Below, piece after piece: positions 1-9,628 of a stretch of 64,000 nucleotides of DNA. Both the position numbers and the translations under genes were made by a program. Location: contig NZ_JACHIO010000002.1 in NCBI RefSeq assembly GCF_014203225.1, forward strand, positions 310,001 through 374,000, given 5' to 3'. The number at the start of each line of letters is the position of its first letter. Position 1 is the stretch's first letter. The notes under the pieces were generated by a model that saw only the letters and a program-made list of their open reading frames with translations, ran no database searches and was not told where the DNA came from. This DNA is from Granulicella mallensis (lineage in GTDB: Bacteria; Acidobacteriota; Terriglobia; Terriglobales; Acidobacteriaceae).

Positions 1-2963
1 TGATCAAATCCGGCACGAATCAGTATCATGGCAATCTCTTCGGCTACGTCCGCAATACGATCTTTGACACCTGGGGATTCTCGGCAGCAGTCACCAACAT
101 CAACAGCATCACCAAGCTGCCGGTGAAACCAGTGGAGCACCAACTGGAGGTAGGCGGCAGCCTTGGCGGCCCGATCATCAAAGACAAGTTGTTCGCCTTT
201 GGCACCTATGACAACTTCAAATACACAAGCACACCCAATCCCACGCAGTTGACCGTTCCCACCATGCTCGCCAGAAACGGCGACTTCACGGAATATCCGT
301 ACCCCGTCTACGACCCCACAACGACAGCCGCCTGCACCGCGGCAACCGGCACCCCTTGCCGCTATCAATTCATGGGCTTGAAGAATGGTGTACCGACGCC
401 CAACGTGATCGATCCAAGCCGCATCTCTCCTATCTCGAAGGCGCTGGCAGCGGCGCTCCCAACTCCGACCAATTCCGCGCTGGTAAATAACTATTTCTCG
501 GCGATCAAAACAGGAACGACCTACTGGAAGAGCGCCGAACGAGTCGATTACGATCTCAGCAGCAAACAGCGCCTCTCGGGAATTCTGCTCGTTGGAAACT
601 ACGCAACCGTCGGCCCGGACTATACGTCAAAGCTGCCCTTGCCCTACGGCACCGCGGAGTACGTCTCGCAGTTCTCCATCACAGGAGATGTGGAACACAG
701 TTACACGATCACTCCACACCTGGTAAATCAACTGAAGTACGCGTTCAACCGGCTTGCGGCTCCCGACGTAAATGCCACCCTCGGCACCCCGAACACCGCG
801 CAGAATGCAGGCCTGACCGGACTCCCTGCAGGCGAAGCAACGGACACTTTTCCAGCGGTCAACTTTTCAGGGGGCGTCGATAATCCGACGAGCTGGCACG
901 CGATCTCCGGGTCGGTTTCGAACAACGAAGTGGTCAATACGTACATCTTGATCGACAACATGCAGTATCTCCACGGCAAGCATTCCATGACCTTTGGCGG
1001 CCAGATCCAGTGGCTCCAGGACAACTACAAATATCCCAATAACAGCAACAGCTTCCCGATGACCTATGGCTTCAACAGCACCGAGACCGCGAACTTTTAT
1101 CCCGCCGGGAACAAGTCTGCTGGAACACTCAATACAGCGGCAACGGGCGTAGCTTATGCGGGCTTCCTGCTCGGCGCAGTAGATTCTTCGAGTCTGCAGA
1201 TTACCTCTCTGCCGGAGACTGGCGCTCGCTATAAGACCTACGCACCGTACTTTCAGGACGACTACAAAGCGCTGAAAAATCTGACGATCAATCTCGGTAT
1301 CCGCTGGGATCTCTGGACGCCCTTCAAAGAAGTTCGCAATCGTTCTGCCTACTTCGACCCAACCGAAACGAACCCTCTCACAGGTACCGCCGGCGCGCTG
1401 AAGTACTACGGCAACGGGCCCAACAGTTGTAACTGCTCTTCTCCTATCCAGATGTGGTGGAAGAATGTCGCGCCACGCATCGGCTTCGCTTACGCCGTTA
1501 CGCCCAAGACTGTCATCCGCGGGGCTTATGGCATCTCGTATGCACGCGATGCCGCTGAGGGTGGCCACAACTCCGGCGCCCGCACCGGGCCCAGCCAGCA
1601 AGGATTCGCGGGAACCACATCACTCGCCGGTACATCCCTCGGAGAAGCTGCTTTCTCCTGGGATTCGGACACCAGCAGAATTGGTCCCACAGTCTTTGGC
1701 GCAGGCGCCTTTCCTGGTTCCGTGCCGGTACTGCCGGACACCGATCCCACCCAACTCAGCGGCAACTCCAGCGCGCAGTTGACCTCGGCAGGAGCTGTCG
1801 TTCAAGGCTCAACCATTGGTTACGGCGATCCATACCTCGGCCGTCGTGTTCCCTACTTCCAGAACATAAACTTTGGCGTCCAACGCGCTGTCACCAATAC
1901 GACAACGCTTAGCGTCAACTACGTGGGCAGCCTTGGACACTTCGTTCCGGGTGCTCCTCGCGGTTACTGGACCGACAAATTGGATCCCAAATATCTTCTC
2001 GGTGGACTTGGCCCCCTGCTCAACCTGCCCGCCAATCCGGCGAATGTGGCAGCAGCTCAAAAGATCCTCCCAGGCTTCCATCTACCCTACTCAACGTTCG
2101 CGGGCAGCGCGGCCACCATTGCGCAGGCTCTCGTTCCCTTTCCTCAATACTCAGCAATCTCAGATGTATGGGCCGATGCGGCGAACACGGCCTATCACTC
2201 GTTGCAGCTAACGCTGAACCAGAAGACATGGAACGGCGTAACCTTCACGCTGAACTACACCTATGCTCTGGCCACAGGCGATGCGGACGACTCTCGCAGC
2301 GGTTATGACATTCCCGCCGGTGTGGTCTCGGGCCTCACCACAACCGCCAAGCAGAACAGTCTCGACAACAGCTGGCAGAGCAATGCGAACAAACAACAAC
2401 TCACTCTCTATGGAGTCTGGGAGCTGCCCTTCGGCAAAGACCGCAGGTTCCGTGGCGGTAACTTCATCACCAGGCCCCTCATCAATGACTGGCAGTTCTC
2501 TTCCACTTATCAGTACAGCTCTGGTGGGCCGGTTTCAGTGACGGCCAGCAAATGCGTACTCGTTGGACAAGGCACCTGCTATCCCGACCTGAACCCGAAC
2601 TTCACCGGTCCTATCCGGATGAATGGCAGCGTTGGCAAAGGATATGTCGCGGGTGGAGTCTCACCGGTTTATATCAATGCCGCGGCCTTTCAAGACCCAG
2701 CGCCCTACATGATCGGAAACGCTCCGAACCGCGCCCCCCACAACCTCTGGTCTCCCGGGTCGTACACTTTGAATGCCAGCTTGCGGAAATCATTTCCTAT
2801 TGTGAATCGCTACAAGTTCACATTCCAGGCTGACTGCTTTGACGTACCGAATAATGTTGCCTTCGGATACGCATCCACCAACATCGACTCTGCGAACTTT
2901 GGGCAGTCGAACAACGGAAGCGGCAATCGTGACTGGCAGTTTGCAGGCCGCTTCGAGTTCTAG
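1..2963 (+). CDS. TonB-dependent receptor, 5'-truncated by window edge
   Basis: The reading frame is open from base 3 to the TAG at 2961-2963, about 986 codons; the start lies outside the window. The first visible residues (IKSGTNQYHG, then NTIFDTWGF) match an internal plug-domain segment of the two complete receptors at 15314 and 58774, so the signal peptide, carboxypeptidase-regulatory-like domain and most of the plug are missing here. The rest is the outer-membrane beta-barrel. A CNC motif followed by QMWWKN near residue 480 of the visible part is shared with the other two receptors. The C-terminus ends in aromatic residues (QFAGRFEF), as usual for outer-membrane barrels. By context it imports pectin-derived oligosaccharides; that substrate is inferred. 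A stem-loop follows the stop codon. Confidence 0.93.
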   Translation, partial: IKSGTNQYHGNLFGYVRNTIFDTWGFSAAVTNINSITKLPVKPVEHQLEVGGSLGGPIIKDKLFAFGTYDNFKYTSTPNPTQLTVPTMLARNGDFTEYPYPVYDPTTTAACTAATGTPCRYQFMGLKNGVPTPNVIDPSRISPISKALAAALPTPTNSALVNNYFSAIKTGTTYWKSAERVDYDLSSKQRLSGILLVGNYATVGPDYTSKLPLPYGTAEYVSQFSITGDVEHSYTITPHLVNQLKYAFNRLAAPDVNATLGTPNTAQNAGLTGLPAGEATDTFPAVNFSGGVDNPTSWHAISGSVSNNEVVNTYILIDNMQYLHGKHSMTFGGQIQWLQDNYKYPNNSNSFPMTYGFNSTETANFYPAGNKSAGTLNTAATGVAYAGFLLGAVDSSSLQITSLPETGARYKTYAPYFQDDYKALKNLTINLGIRWDLWTPFKEVRNRSAYFDPTETNPLTGTAGALKYYGNGPNSCNCSSPIQMWWKNVAPRIGFAYAVTPKTVIRGAYGISYARDAAEGGHNSGARTGPSQQGFAGTTSLAGTSLGEAAFSWDSDTSRIGPTVFGAGAFPGSVPVLPDTDPTQLSGNSSAQLTSAGAVVQGSTIGYGDPYLGRRVPYFQNINFGVQRAVTNTTTLSVNYVGSLGHFVPGAPRGYWTDKLDPKYLLGGLGPLLNLPANPANVAAAQKILPGFHLPYSTFAGSAATIAQALVPFPQYSAISDVWADAANTAYHSLQLTLNQKTWNGVTFTLNYTYALATGDADDSRSGYDIPAGVVSGLTTTAKQNSLDNSWQSNANKQQLTLYGVWELPFGKDRRFRGGNFITRPLINDWQFSSTYQYSSGGPVSVTASKCVLVGQGTCYPDLNPNFTGPIRMNGSVGKGYVAGGVSPVYINAAAFQDPAPYMIGNAPNRAPHNLWSPGSYTLNASLRKSFPIVNRYKFTFQADCFDVPNNVAFGYASTNIDSANFGQSNNGSGNRDWQFAGRFEF

Positions 2964-2983
2964 CTTGCTAATGAACGTACGTG

Positions 2984-3032
2984 GGATGAACCGATGGATC
3001 GCAGAATCATTCTGAAGTCCATCGGTTCATCC
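2984..3032 (+). terminator. Stem-loop after receptor gene
   Basis: A perfect 15-bp inverted repeat (GGATGAACCGATGGA / its complement) with a 19-nt loop begins 21 bases after the receptor stop codon. What follows is pyrimidine-rich but not a clean T-run, so it may be a weak terminator or an mRNA-stabilising hairpin. Confidence 0.5.
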
Positions 3033-3063
3033 TTATCCTCCTCCTCTTGCCCCCGGAGATGAA

Positions 3064-4449
3064 ATGAATTTAGTTCGGCCCTCCTTCCTGCGCATCGCTC
3101 TATGCCTGTTGCTGATCGCTCCCCTCTTCGAGGCAGGAGCCTTTGCCGCTCCTGCGACAAAGATCTTCAAAGTATCTGACTTCGGAGCCAAGGGCGATGG
3201 CACGACTCTCGACTCCCCCGCGATCCAGCGCGCCATCGATGCCGCAGCCCACTCCGGAGGCACCGTCATCGTGCCGACGGGCACTTATCTCTGTGGATCG
3301 ATCTTCGTAAAGAGCGGTGTAACCCTCCAGATCGAAAAAGACGCCACCATTCGCGGCTCGCAGAAGATTACCGACTATCCGCTGATGCCGACGCGTGTCG
3401 CCGGCATTGAGATGAGCTGGCCCGCCGCACTGGTCAACGTGTACGAGCAAAAAAACGCCGCGATCACCGGGGGCGGAACCATCGACGGAGACGGCAAGAT
3501 CTTCTGGGACAGCTATCGCACCCTGCGCAGTGACTACGATCCCAAGGGCCTGCGCTGGGCCGCGGACTACGATGCGAAACGTCCGCGCCTCGTCCAGATC
3601 TTCAACTCCGACCACATCAAGTTGAGCAGTCTGATGCTCAAACGGTCAGGCTTCTGGACCGTGCATATCTGCTACTCGCACGACATTGAAGTCGATGGAG
3701 TGACCATCCGCAACAACGAAGACGGCAAAGGGCCGAGCACCGATGGCATCGACATCGACTCCTCCAAAAAGATTCTGGTGCAGCACGCCGATATCTCCGT
3801 CAACGATGACGCGCTCTGCCTTAAAGCTGGCCGCGACTCCGACGGATTGCGCGTCAACCGCCCCACCGAAGATGTCGTGCTGAAAGACTCGATCGTCCGT
3901 GCCGGGGCCGCCGGAGTGACTTTCGGCAGCGAGACCTCGGGAGGCTTTCGCAACGTCGAAGCCTACGGCATCACGGTCCTCAAGCCTGTGCCGGTGGGAA
4001 TCCTCTTCAAGTCGGCACATACGCGTGGCGGCTGGGCAGAGGACATCCGCATTCACGATATGGACCTGAAGGATGTCGCTGTGGCCATCCGCGTCATCAT
4101 GAACTGGAATCCCGCCTATAGCTACGCCACGATCCCACCGGAGATCAAAGACTATCCCAGCTACTGGAAGGTCCTGGGCACTCCTGTGCCGGAAGACAAA
4201 GGCATCGCTCACTTCCACGACGTCCACATCTGGAACATCGCGGGCACGGCAAAGACAGCCTTCGAGGTAGACGGCCATCCAAAGGCTCCACTGGAACGCT
4301 TCAAGCTCGATCACCTGGCGCTGCAAACCCAGACGGCCGGACATATCGCCTATGCCGCCAACTGGAGCTTTTCAGACATCGCTCTCACCACAGCCGATGG
4401 CAGCAAAGTAACTGTCACCGACAGCCACGACGTAACAGGTCTCAACTAA
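3064..4449 (+). CDS. GH28 polygalacturonase-type glycoside hydrolase
   Basis: 461 aa secreted protein that should hydrolyse alpha-galacturonosyl linkages in pectin. A signal peptide (residues 1-28, ending GAFAAPA) precedes the FGAKGDGT motif near residue 40 that opens the right-handed beta-helix in bacterial GH28 enzymes. The catalytic region is visible as STDGIDIDSS (about 224-233), NDDALCLKAG (about 247) and GSETSGG (about 287), corresponding to the NTD, DD and GHG blocks of GH28, with the usual divergence of exo-acting or rhamnogalacturonan-acting members. The start is set by GGAGA at 3055-3059, four bases before the ATG. It follows the receptor by 100 bp and precedes the PL22 operon. Whether it acts on homogalacturonan or rhamnogalacturonan cannot be told from sequence. 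Confidence 0.93.
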   Translation: MNLVRPSFLRIALCLLLIAPLFEAGAFAAPATKIFKVSDFGAKGDGTTLDSPAIQRAIDAAAHSGGTVIVPTGTYLCGSIFVKSGVTLQIEKDATIRGSQKITDYPLMPTRVAGIEMSWPAALVNVYEQKNAAITGGGTIDGDGKIFWDSYRTLRSDYDPKGLRWAADYDAKRPRLVQIFNSDHIKLSSLMLKRSGFWTVHICYSHDIEVDGVTIRNNEDGKGPSTDGIDIDSSKKILVQHADISVNDDALCLKAGRDSDGLRVNRPTEDVVLKDSIVRAGAAGVTFGSETSGGFRNVEAYGITVLKPVPVGILFKSAHTRGGWAEDIRIHDMDLKDVAVAIRVIMNWNPAYSYATIPPEIKDYPSYWKVLGTPVPEDKGIAHFHDVHIWNIAGTAKTAFEVDGHPKAPLERFKLDHLALQTQTAGHIAYAANWSFSDIALTTADGSKVTVTDSHDVTGLN

Positions 4450-4526
4450 TTTGCTTCTGCCTTTGTTGTTGTTTCTGAGATGGGACCGGACTTTAGATGT
4501 TGCTGAAGCGGTCTCGTTTCGTTAAG

Positions 4527-4602
4527 GGCACGCTTCAGCCGTGCCGTAAAACTTACGTCGCAACGCGGCTTTAGCCGCTGAGGGAACGCGCTTCAGCGCG
4601 CC
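4527..4602. repeat. Cluster of three short TTYA-loop hairpins
   Basis: Three consecutive small palindromes fill the gap between the GH28 and PL22 genes: a GGCAC...GTGCC stem, GCGGC-TTTA-GCCGC at 4565-4578 and CGCGC-TTCA-GCGCG at 4587-4600. They belong to the dispersed hairpin family seen at many intergenic sites in this window. Confidence 0.7.
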
Positions 4603-4668
4603 ACGATCTGTTTCAGCGAAGAACGCCGCTCACAGCCTCGCTCTTCACTCACCCAAGGAGAACATCCG

Positions 4669-6078
4669 ATGAAGTCTCTCTTCCACTCCCTAACCATCGG
4701 CGGACTCGTCTTATCGCCGCTCCTCTCCCTCGCGCAATCCCCACCACGTTCCTGGGTAGACAAAGACACCGGCCACCGCATCTGGCGGCTAAGCGACGAA
4801 CCAAACTCCGGCGGCTTCTACTTCAACGTCAACGCCTATACGCCTGACTCCAAACAGATGATCTACACCGCTCCCGACGGCGTCCACGTCCTCGACCTCA
4901 GCACCCGCAAGACCCGCCTGCTGCTACCCAATCCTGCCGGTGAATCAAGAGCGGCCGGAACTCCCCACCCGGTTGTCGTGGGACATAAAACAAACAGTCT
5001 CTTCTATACCGTCTCCAGTCCCGACAAAAGCATCACCACGGTCTACAAGATCGACACCAACACCGGCACCATCCGCAAGCTCACCGACCTGCCGCCGCAT
5101 ACCAGCATCTCCACAGTCAACGCCGACGAGACACTCGCCGCAGGCACCTACATCGAGGGCGATGCCACCGGCAAAGAGTACGGCTCAAACGCTCCTCCCA
5201 AGTCAGGAAAAACAGACACTCCTGCGGCTCAGGGACCGCACTATCAACCCACCAACAAAGGCGAGATGATGCGGCTTCGTCTCGCCGCACGTCTTCCCCT
5301 TGTTCTCTTCACCGTTCGACTGGAGCCCGGCCCCAACGGCGAAAAGCCGGGCACCATGAAGACGCTCCTGCACTCGACCGACTGGGTCAACCACCTTTTG
5401 TTCTCGCCCACCGATCCTGAACTCCTGATGTACTGCCACGAAGGTGCCTGGGAGAAGGTCGACCGCATCTGGATGATCCACACCGACGGCACCCAGAACA
5501 CGCTCATCCACAAGCGCACCATGCTGATGGAGATCGCCGGCCACGAGTTCTGGGGCCTCGATGGCGAGACCATCTGGTACGACTGGCAGTATCCCCGCGG
5601 CGAGGTCTTTTATCTCGCCGGCTACAACCTCAAGACGCACGAACGCACGGCCTACAACATGCCGCGCAACGACTGGTCCATTCACTTCAACCTGACCAAA
5701 GACCTCGATCTCTTCACCGGCGATGGCGGCGATCCCGGTCACGTAGCCAAGGCTCCCGATGACGAATGGATCGAGCTCTTCCACCCGGAACTACTCAAGA
5801 TAAGTGATGGCGCGCTGTCTGGACCGGACTTCTTTCATCCCGGCGTCTTCCACTCCGAACATCTCGTCAACATGGCTCACCATAACTATCGTGAAGAACC
5901 GAATGTGCGCTTCTCTCCCGATAAATCGCTCGTCATCTTCACCAGCAATCTCTTCGGCCCCAGCTACGTCTTCGGCGTAGAGGTGCAGAAGGCCGTCAAT
6001 CCTCCGGCAGCGGACATTCAATCGACGACGGAGCTCGGACGGAAGTTCAAACCCGAAGCTCCTCCCAGCGGAAAGTAA
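4669..6078 (+). CDS. ogl: PL22 oligogalacturonate lyase
   Basis: 469 aa. Members of PL22 cleave short (often unsaturated) oligogalacturonates by beta-elimination to 4-deoxy-5-keto-uronate monomers, using a metal-dependent seven-bladed beta-propeller. A signal peptide (residues 1-23, ending LSLAQ) indicates export, most likely to the periplasm. Visible family features are the N-terminal WVDKDTGHRIWRLSDEP, STDWVNHLLFSP and CHEGAW, GHEFWG near residue 291, and GDGGDPGH/HNY segments supplying the conserved histidines. The start has an AGGAGA box about 10 bases upstream. Only 13 bp separate it from the DUF4450 gene, so the two are probably co-transcribed. A paralogue lies at 19310-20632. It carries a Ser/Gly/Pro-rich insertion near residues 165-195. 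Confidence 0.9.
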   Translation: MKSLFHSLTIGGLVLSPLLSLAQSPPRSWVDKDTGHRIWRLSDEPNSGGFYFNVNAYTPDSKQMIYTAPDGVHVLDLSTRKTRLLLPNPAGESRAAGTPHPVVVGHKTNSLFYTVSSPDKSITTVYKIDTNTGTIRKLTDLPPHTSISTVNADETLAAGTYIEGDATGKEYGSNAPPKSGKTDTPAAQGPHYQPTNKGEMMRLRLAARLPLVLFTVRLEPGPNGEKPGTMKTLLHSTDWVNHLLFSPTDPELLMYCHEGAWEKVDRIWMIHTDGTQNTLIHKRTMLMEIAGHEFWGLDGETIWYDWQYPRGEVFYLAGYNLKTHERTAYNMPRNDWSIHFNLTKDLDLFTGDGGDPGHVAKAPDDEWIELFHPELLKISDGALSGPDFFHPGVFHSEHLVNMAHHNYREEPNVRFSPDKSLVIFTSNLFGPSYVFGVEVQKAVNPPAADIQSTTELGRKFKPEAPPSGK

Positions 6079-6091
6079 GGCCTGAAAACCA

Positions 6092-9000
6092 ATGCACGAA
6101 GGGTTCTGGACGCGACGTAGATTTTTGGCAACAGCGACGGCTGCCGGCGCTTCGTCGTCTCTCGTTCCCGCATGGCGGCAAGCACTGGGCCAAACAGTCT
6201 TGCCGCCGCCGCGATCGCAGGCAAGCTCGCCTGAGATCACCTCCGGCAGCGTCATTCCCCTGCTTGAATCGAACGTGGCGTGTCCCCTGCGGTACAGCAT
6301 TATGGATGGCGCCTTCACTATCCATAACGGAACAGAGTTTTTCAATCGGCCACTCTATGGACCGAACATTCCCTTTCGCGTCGACGGTGGAGACCTGCCT
6401 GAGTTCTCCCTCTACCTGCCCGGCCACGGCGGCAACCTGAGGCTTGGAATCACAACCTCGGAAGGTGCAAACCGCTGGCTGTTTCAGGCCTCATCCGTAA
6501 CCATGCGATATGTAGCGGGACGCCTGCTCTATGAAGTGCGTGATCCGCTACTTGGCCATGAAGCAGTGCTGCACGTTGAAGCACTCACCATCGGCGCAGG
6601 TCTTTGGGTAGAAGTCTCCGGCGAACATCTCATTCCCGGCATAGTGCTCACCTGGGCCTTCGCCGGAGTCAGCGGCCGCAAGGGAAAACGCAACGGCGAT
6701 ATCGGCTGCGAGGTAGAACCTGTCAGCCGCTTCTTTCAAGTCAGACCGGAAGAGTGCCGCGACAACAGCTGGTCGGTACACAACACCGAAGCCGAAGTAG
6801 TCGCACGCAAGATCCGCATCCAACTTCAGGCACCCGAAGCCTCGGAGATGCGTATCGGCGATGGCACGCTCTGGAACCACGGCTGGAGCGCCCTCTGGGC
6901 CAGCGGTGCCGAAAAGACGAAACCCGAGTTCCCTCTTGTGGCTGGGCGCGTAGCACTCGATGGAAGAGCCATCCGACTGCGCCTCAACGTTCTCGAAGGC
7001 GCAACCCAACCCAGCCTCCCCTCGCAGTCTCCGGACGATTTCGCACACCGGCGAGCGGACCTGGCTCGCACGGCAGGAGCCGTAGCATGGAGCACACCGG
7101 ACCCATGGCTCGATGGAATGGCCGGCGCATTGAACATCGCTGCGGACGCCATCTGGGATGAGGCTCTTGGCTGCGTGATGCACGGAGCCGTCGCGTGGCG
7201 AATGCCGCTCGCCGGATGGCGCGGCCCTTACGCGCTTGACGTGACAGGACGCCACGACCGGATGCAGCGCCATCTTCGCCGCTGGATCGCCCGGCAAAAT
7301 GTATCGGCCATCACGAACGGATCAGGTGGCCTTCCGACACCGCAAGGCTTTGCCGGCATCGCACCGGCAACAGGCGCGCCCGATGCAGGCTCAGCCGGAA
7401 CAAGAACAGAGAGTCTATTGCACTCCAACGGCGACCTCTCGCACAACCACTACGACATGAACCTCGTCTTCTTCGACGCCCTGCTCCGCCATCTTCGCTG
7501 GACGGGCGACGCAGCCTTCGCTCGCGAGACGTGGCCTGCCCTGGTGCGTCATGCGGCATGGGAAAGACGACTCTTCCGCCGCAACTTCGGCTCTGCGAAA
7601 GATCCTTTGCCGCTCTACGAGGCCTATGCCGCAATCTGGGCCAGCGACAATCTGCAGTACAACGGTGGCGGCGCAACCCACTCCTCCGCCTACAACGTCT
7701 TTCTCAATCTCGGCATGGCTTCTATCGCCGAGATGGTCGGCGAAGATCCCGCAGCCTATCGCGCCGAGGCACATGCAATCTCAACAGCAATGCGCAGGCT
7801 CTTGTGGATGCCCGAACGCGGAGCCTTCGCCGAAAGCAAGGACTGGCTGGGCGAACAGACCCTCAGCGAAAGCCCCGCAATGTGGACGCTGTATCACGCC
7901 ATCGACAGCGAGATTACGACTCCGAAAGAAGCCTGGCAGATGGCCGCCGAACGCCTCCGCGCCGTGCGCAAAGTCCCCGTCACAGGCCCGGACGTTCCCG
8001 AAGGCGGTTGGCAGATCGCGTGCTCCGACTGGATGCCCTACGAGTGGTCGCTGACCCTGCTCGCGCTCGGTGAAAACCTGCACACCGCACTCGCTCTCTT
8101 TCAAGCCGGCATGTCCGAGCAAGGCTACGGCCTGCTTCGCGGCTGTCTGATTGACGCTGGTTATAGAGGGCTCTGTCCCGGCAACTTCCCGATGTCTCTG
8201 CAGCTCGATCCTCATCGGCAGGAGTCCCAGCGAGACTTCGGAGATCCCATCGGCTGCGCCTCGCGAACCATCGTCGAAGGCCTGTGGGGCATCCTTCCCG
8301 ATCTATCGTCGAGCAGGTTGAAGCTTCGTCCACAACTTCCCCCAGAGTGGAATCATGCCAGCCTCCACCATCCCGAACTCGATCTCACCTACACACACGA
8401 GGACCTGGCAGAAGTCTGGATCATCACGTCGCGATTCTCAAAGCCAGTAACGTTGATGCTCCATCTACAAGCTCGCACGATGGAGCTACCCATCGTGCGT
8501 GTAAATGGGCATCCTGCAACAGCCGTGTTCGACAGCGACTCCGTAGGCTCTCCACAACTCATGCTCGGCCCTCTCGATGCAGCGAAGAGTTGGAAGGTCG
8601 AATTGAAGTGGCACGGAAAACTTCCTCTCTCCGTACCAGCGCATCCGATCGTCTGCAAACTCGGGGAAACACTCTCCTGGCCAAACGAAATCCCATATGC
8701 AGAAATAGACGATCTCCAAAGCTGCCTCCGCAACGGCAAAGCCCATCGCCTCGGAGGACATACCCTTTTCACCCGAGTTGAACACGGGACCTGCCGGTAC
8801 TGGCTTCCTCTGGAGATCAACGTGCTGGGTGATCTATCCCTCAGCCATAGCATGGCTCCAAAAGCCGGAGAGCATTTCGAGACAGTAGACCTGCAGAACA
8901 TTCTGCACGGCCAGGTGCGAGATATCTTCAAGCGCGGATACACAGCACCAAAGTCTGGGCTCTGCTCACTGAATCTCCCAGAGGAACTCCTCGGAGGATG

Positions 9001-9598
9001 GGCCAACTTCGACAAGAAGGCCAGCCTCAACGACGCAGGGCTCCGCGCCGCCGCAGGTAAGCTGCCCATCCTAAATGGCCTCGTCTTCTCAACCCCACAG
9101 AACGCCAGCTCCCCCAACTGCTGCTTCCTCTCCCAATGGCGAGGCGATCAGAGCACCGCAAGCGTAAAACTTACAGGGCGAGCGAAAGCCATCTATCTGC
9201 TGTTCGCCTGCACGACCTTTCCGCAAGCGACCCGCTCAAGGCATGGCAGTTTACAGGTCCACTATACGGACGGCGGTCCAGCCACCGAACTGGTTCTAAG
9301 CTCTCCCGAAAACTGGTGGCCGGTGGAACAGGACTTTCTCGTCGACGACTACATCTTCCGCCTCGAACCCATGGGCGCATCGGAGCAACCGCTCCCCCTA
9401 CGCGTAGACCTGCAGACAGGAGCCGTGCGCGAGCTAGACCGCACAGCCCTCAAAGGCCACGGCAAGACCATCGAGGGCGGCTCCGCGAACGTCTTGCGGA
9501 TCGAACTGGACGAACATCGCGACCTCTCAGAACTGGGACTCAAGTGCGAACTCTTCGGCGTTGTACTCGGCCTCCTGGCCATCACACTCGCCAGGTAA
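6092..9598 (+). CDS. DUF4450-type six-hairpin glycosidase-like protein
   Basis: 1168 aa with a twin-arginine-like N-terminus (TRRRFLATATAAGASS) ending near AWRQALGQ, so probably a Tat-exported enzyme. Residues about 65-300 resemble the DUF4450 region found before alpha/alpha-barrel glycosidase-like domains (PLRYSIMDGAFTIHNG, RPLYGPNIPFRVDGGD). Residues about 335-740 look like a six-hairpin (alpha/alpha)6 toroid (SNGDLSHNHYDMNLVFFDALL, WASDNLQYNGGG). The C-terminal ~400 residues are beta-rich and unassigned. The ATG lies 13 bp after the PL22 stop with TAAGG upstream, and a GH28 gene starts 30 bp after its end, so it is the middle gene of an apparent pectin operon. Substrate and catalytic residues are not known to me; a role on pectin side chains or oligomers is inferred from context only. 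Confidence 0.7.
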   Translation: MHEGFWTRRRFLATATAAGASSSLVPAWRQALGQTVLPPPRSQASSPEITSGSVIPLLESNVACPLRYSIMDGAFTIHNGTEFFNRPLYGPNIPFRVDGGDLPEFSLYLPGHGGNLRLGITTSEGANRWLFQASSVTMRYVAGRLLYEVRDPLLGHEAVLHVEALTIGAGLWVEVSGEHLIPGIVLTWAFAGVSGRKGKRNGDIGCEVEPVSRFFQVRPEECRDNSWSVHNTEAEVVARKIRIQLQAPEASEMRIGDGTLWNHGWSALWASGAEKTKPEFPLVAGRVALDGRAIRLRLNVLEGATQPSLPSQSPDDFAHRRADLARTAGAVAWSTPDPWLDGMAGALNIAADAIWDEALGCVMHGAVAWRMPLAGWRGPYALDVTGRHDRMQRHLRRWIARQNVSAITNGSGGLPTPQGFAGIAPATGAPDAGSAGTRTESLLHSNGDLSHNHYDMNLVFFDALLRHLRWTGDAAFARETWPALVRHAAWERRLFRRNFGSAKDPLPLYEAYAAIWASDNLQYNGGGATHSSAYNVFLNLGMASIAEMVGEDPAAYRAEAHAISTAMRRLLWMPERGAFAESKDWLGEQTLSESPAMWTLYHAIDSEITTPKEAWQMAAERLRAVRKVPVTGPDVPEGGWQIACSDWMPYEWSLTLLALGENLHTALALFQAGMSEQGYGLLRGCLIDAGYRGLCPGNFPMSLQLDPHRQESQRDFGDPIGCASRTIVEGLWGILPDLSSSRLKLRPQLPPEWNHASLHHPELDLTYTHEDLAEVWIITSRFSKPVTLMLHLQARTMELPIVRVNGHPATAVFDSDSVGSPQLMLGPLDAAKSWKVELKWHGKLPLSVPAHPIVCKLGETLSWPNEIPYAEIDDLQSCLRNGKAHRLGGHTLFTRVEHGTCRYWLPLEINVLGDLSLSHSMAPKAGEHFETVDLQNILHGQVRDIFKRGYTAPKSGLCSLNLPEELLGGWANFDKKASLNDAGLRAAAGKLPILNGLVFSTPQNASSPNCCFLSQWRGDQSTASVKLTGRAKAIYLLFACTTFPQATRSRHGSLQVHYTDGGPATELVLSSPENWWPVEQDFLVDDYIFRLEPMGASEQPLPLRVDLQTGAVRELDRTALKGHGKTIEGGSANVLRIELDEHRDLSELGLKCELFGVVLGLLAITLAR

Positions 9599-9628
9599 TC
9601 CTTCGCACACAATTTGAAAGAGGAAAAC

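Noticed and set aside
867-1601. 244-codon minus-strand ORF
   Set aside because: It lies fully antisense to the TonB receptor, whose translation shows clear family motifs. No start site or domain support.
3646-4344. 232-codon minus-strand ORF
   Set aside because: Antisense shadow of the GH28 gene, caused by high GC at third positions.
8389-9117. 242-codon minus-strand ORF
   Set aside because: Antisense to the DUF4450 gene; low-complexity Ser/Arg composition.
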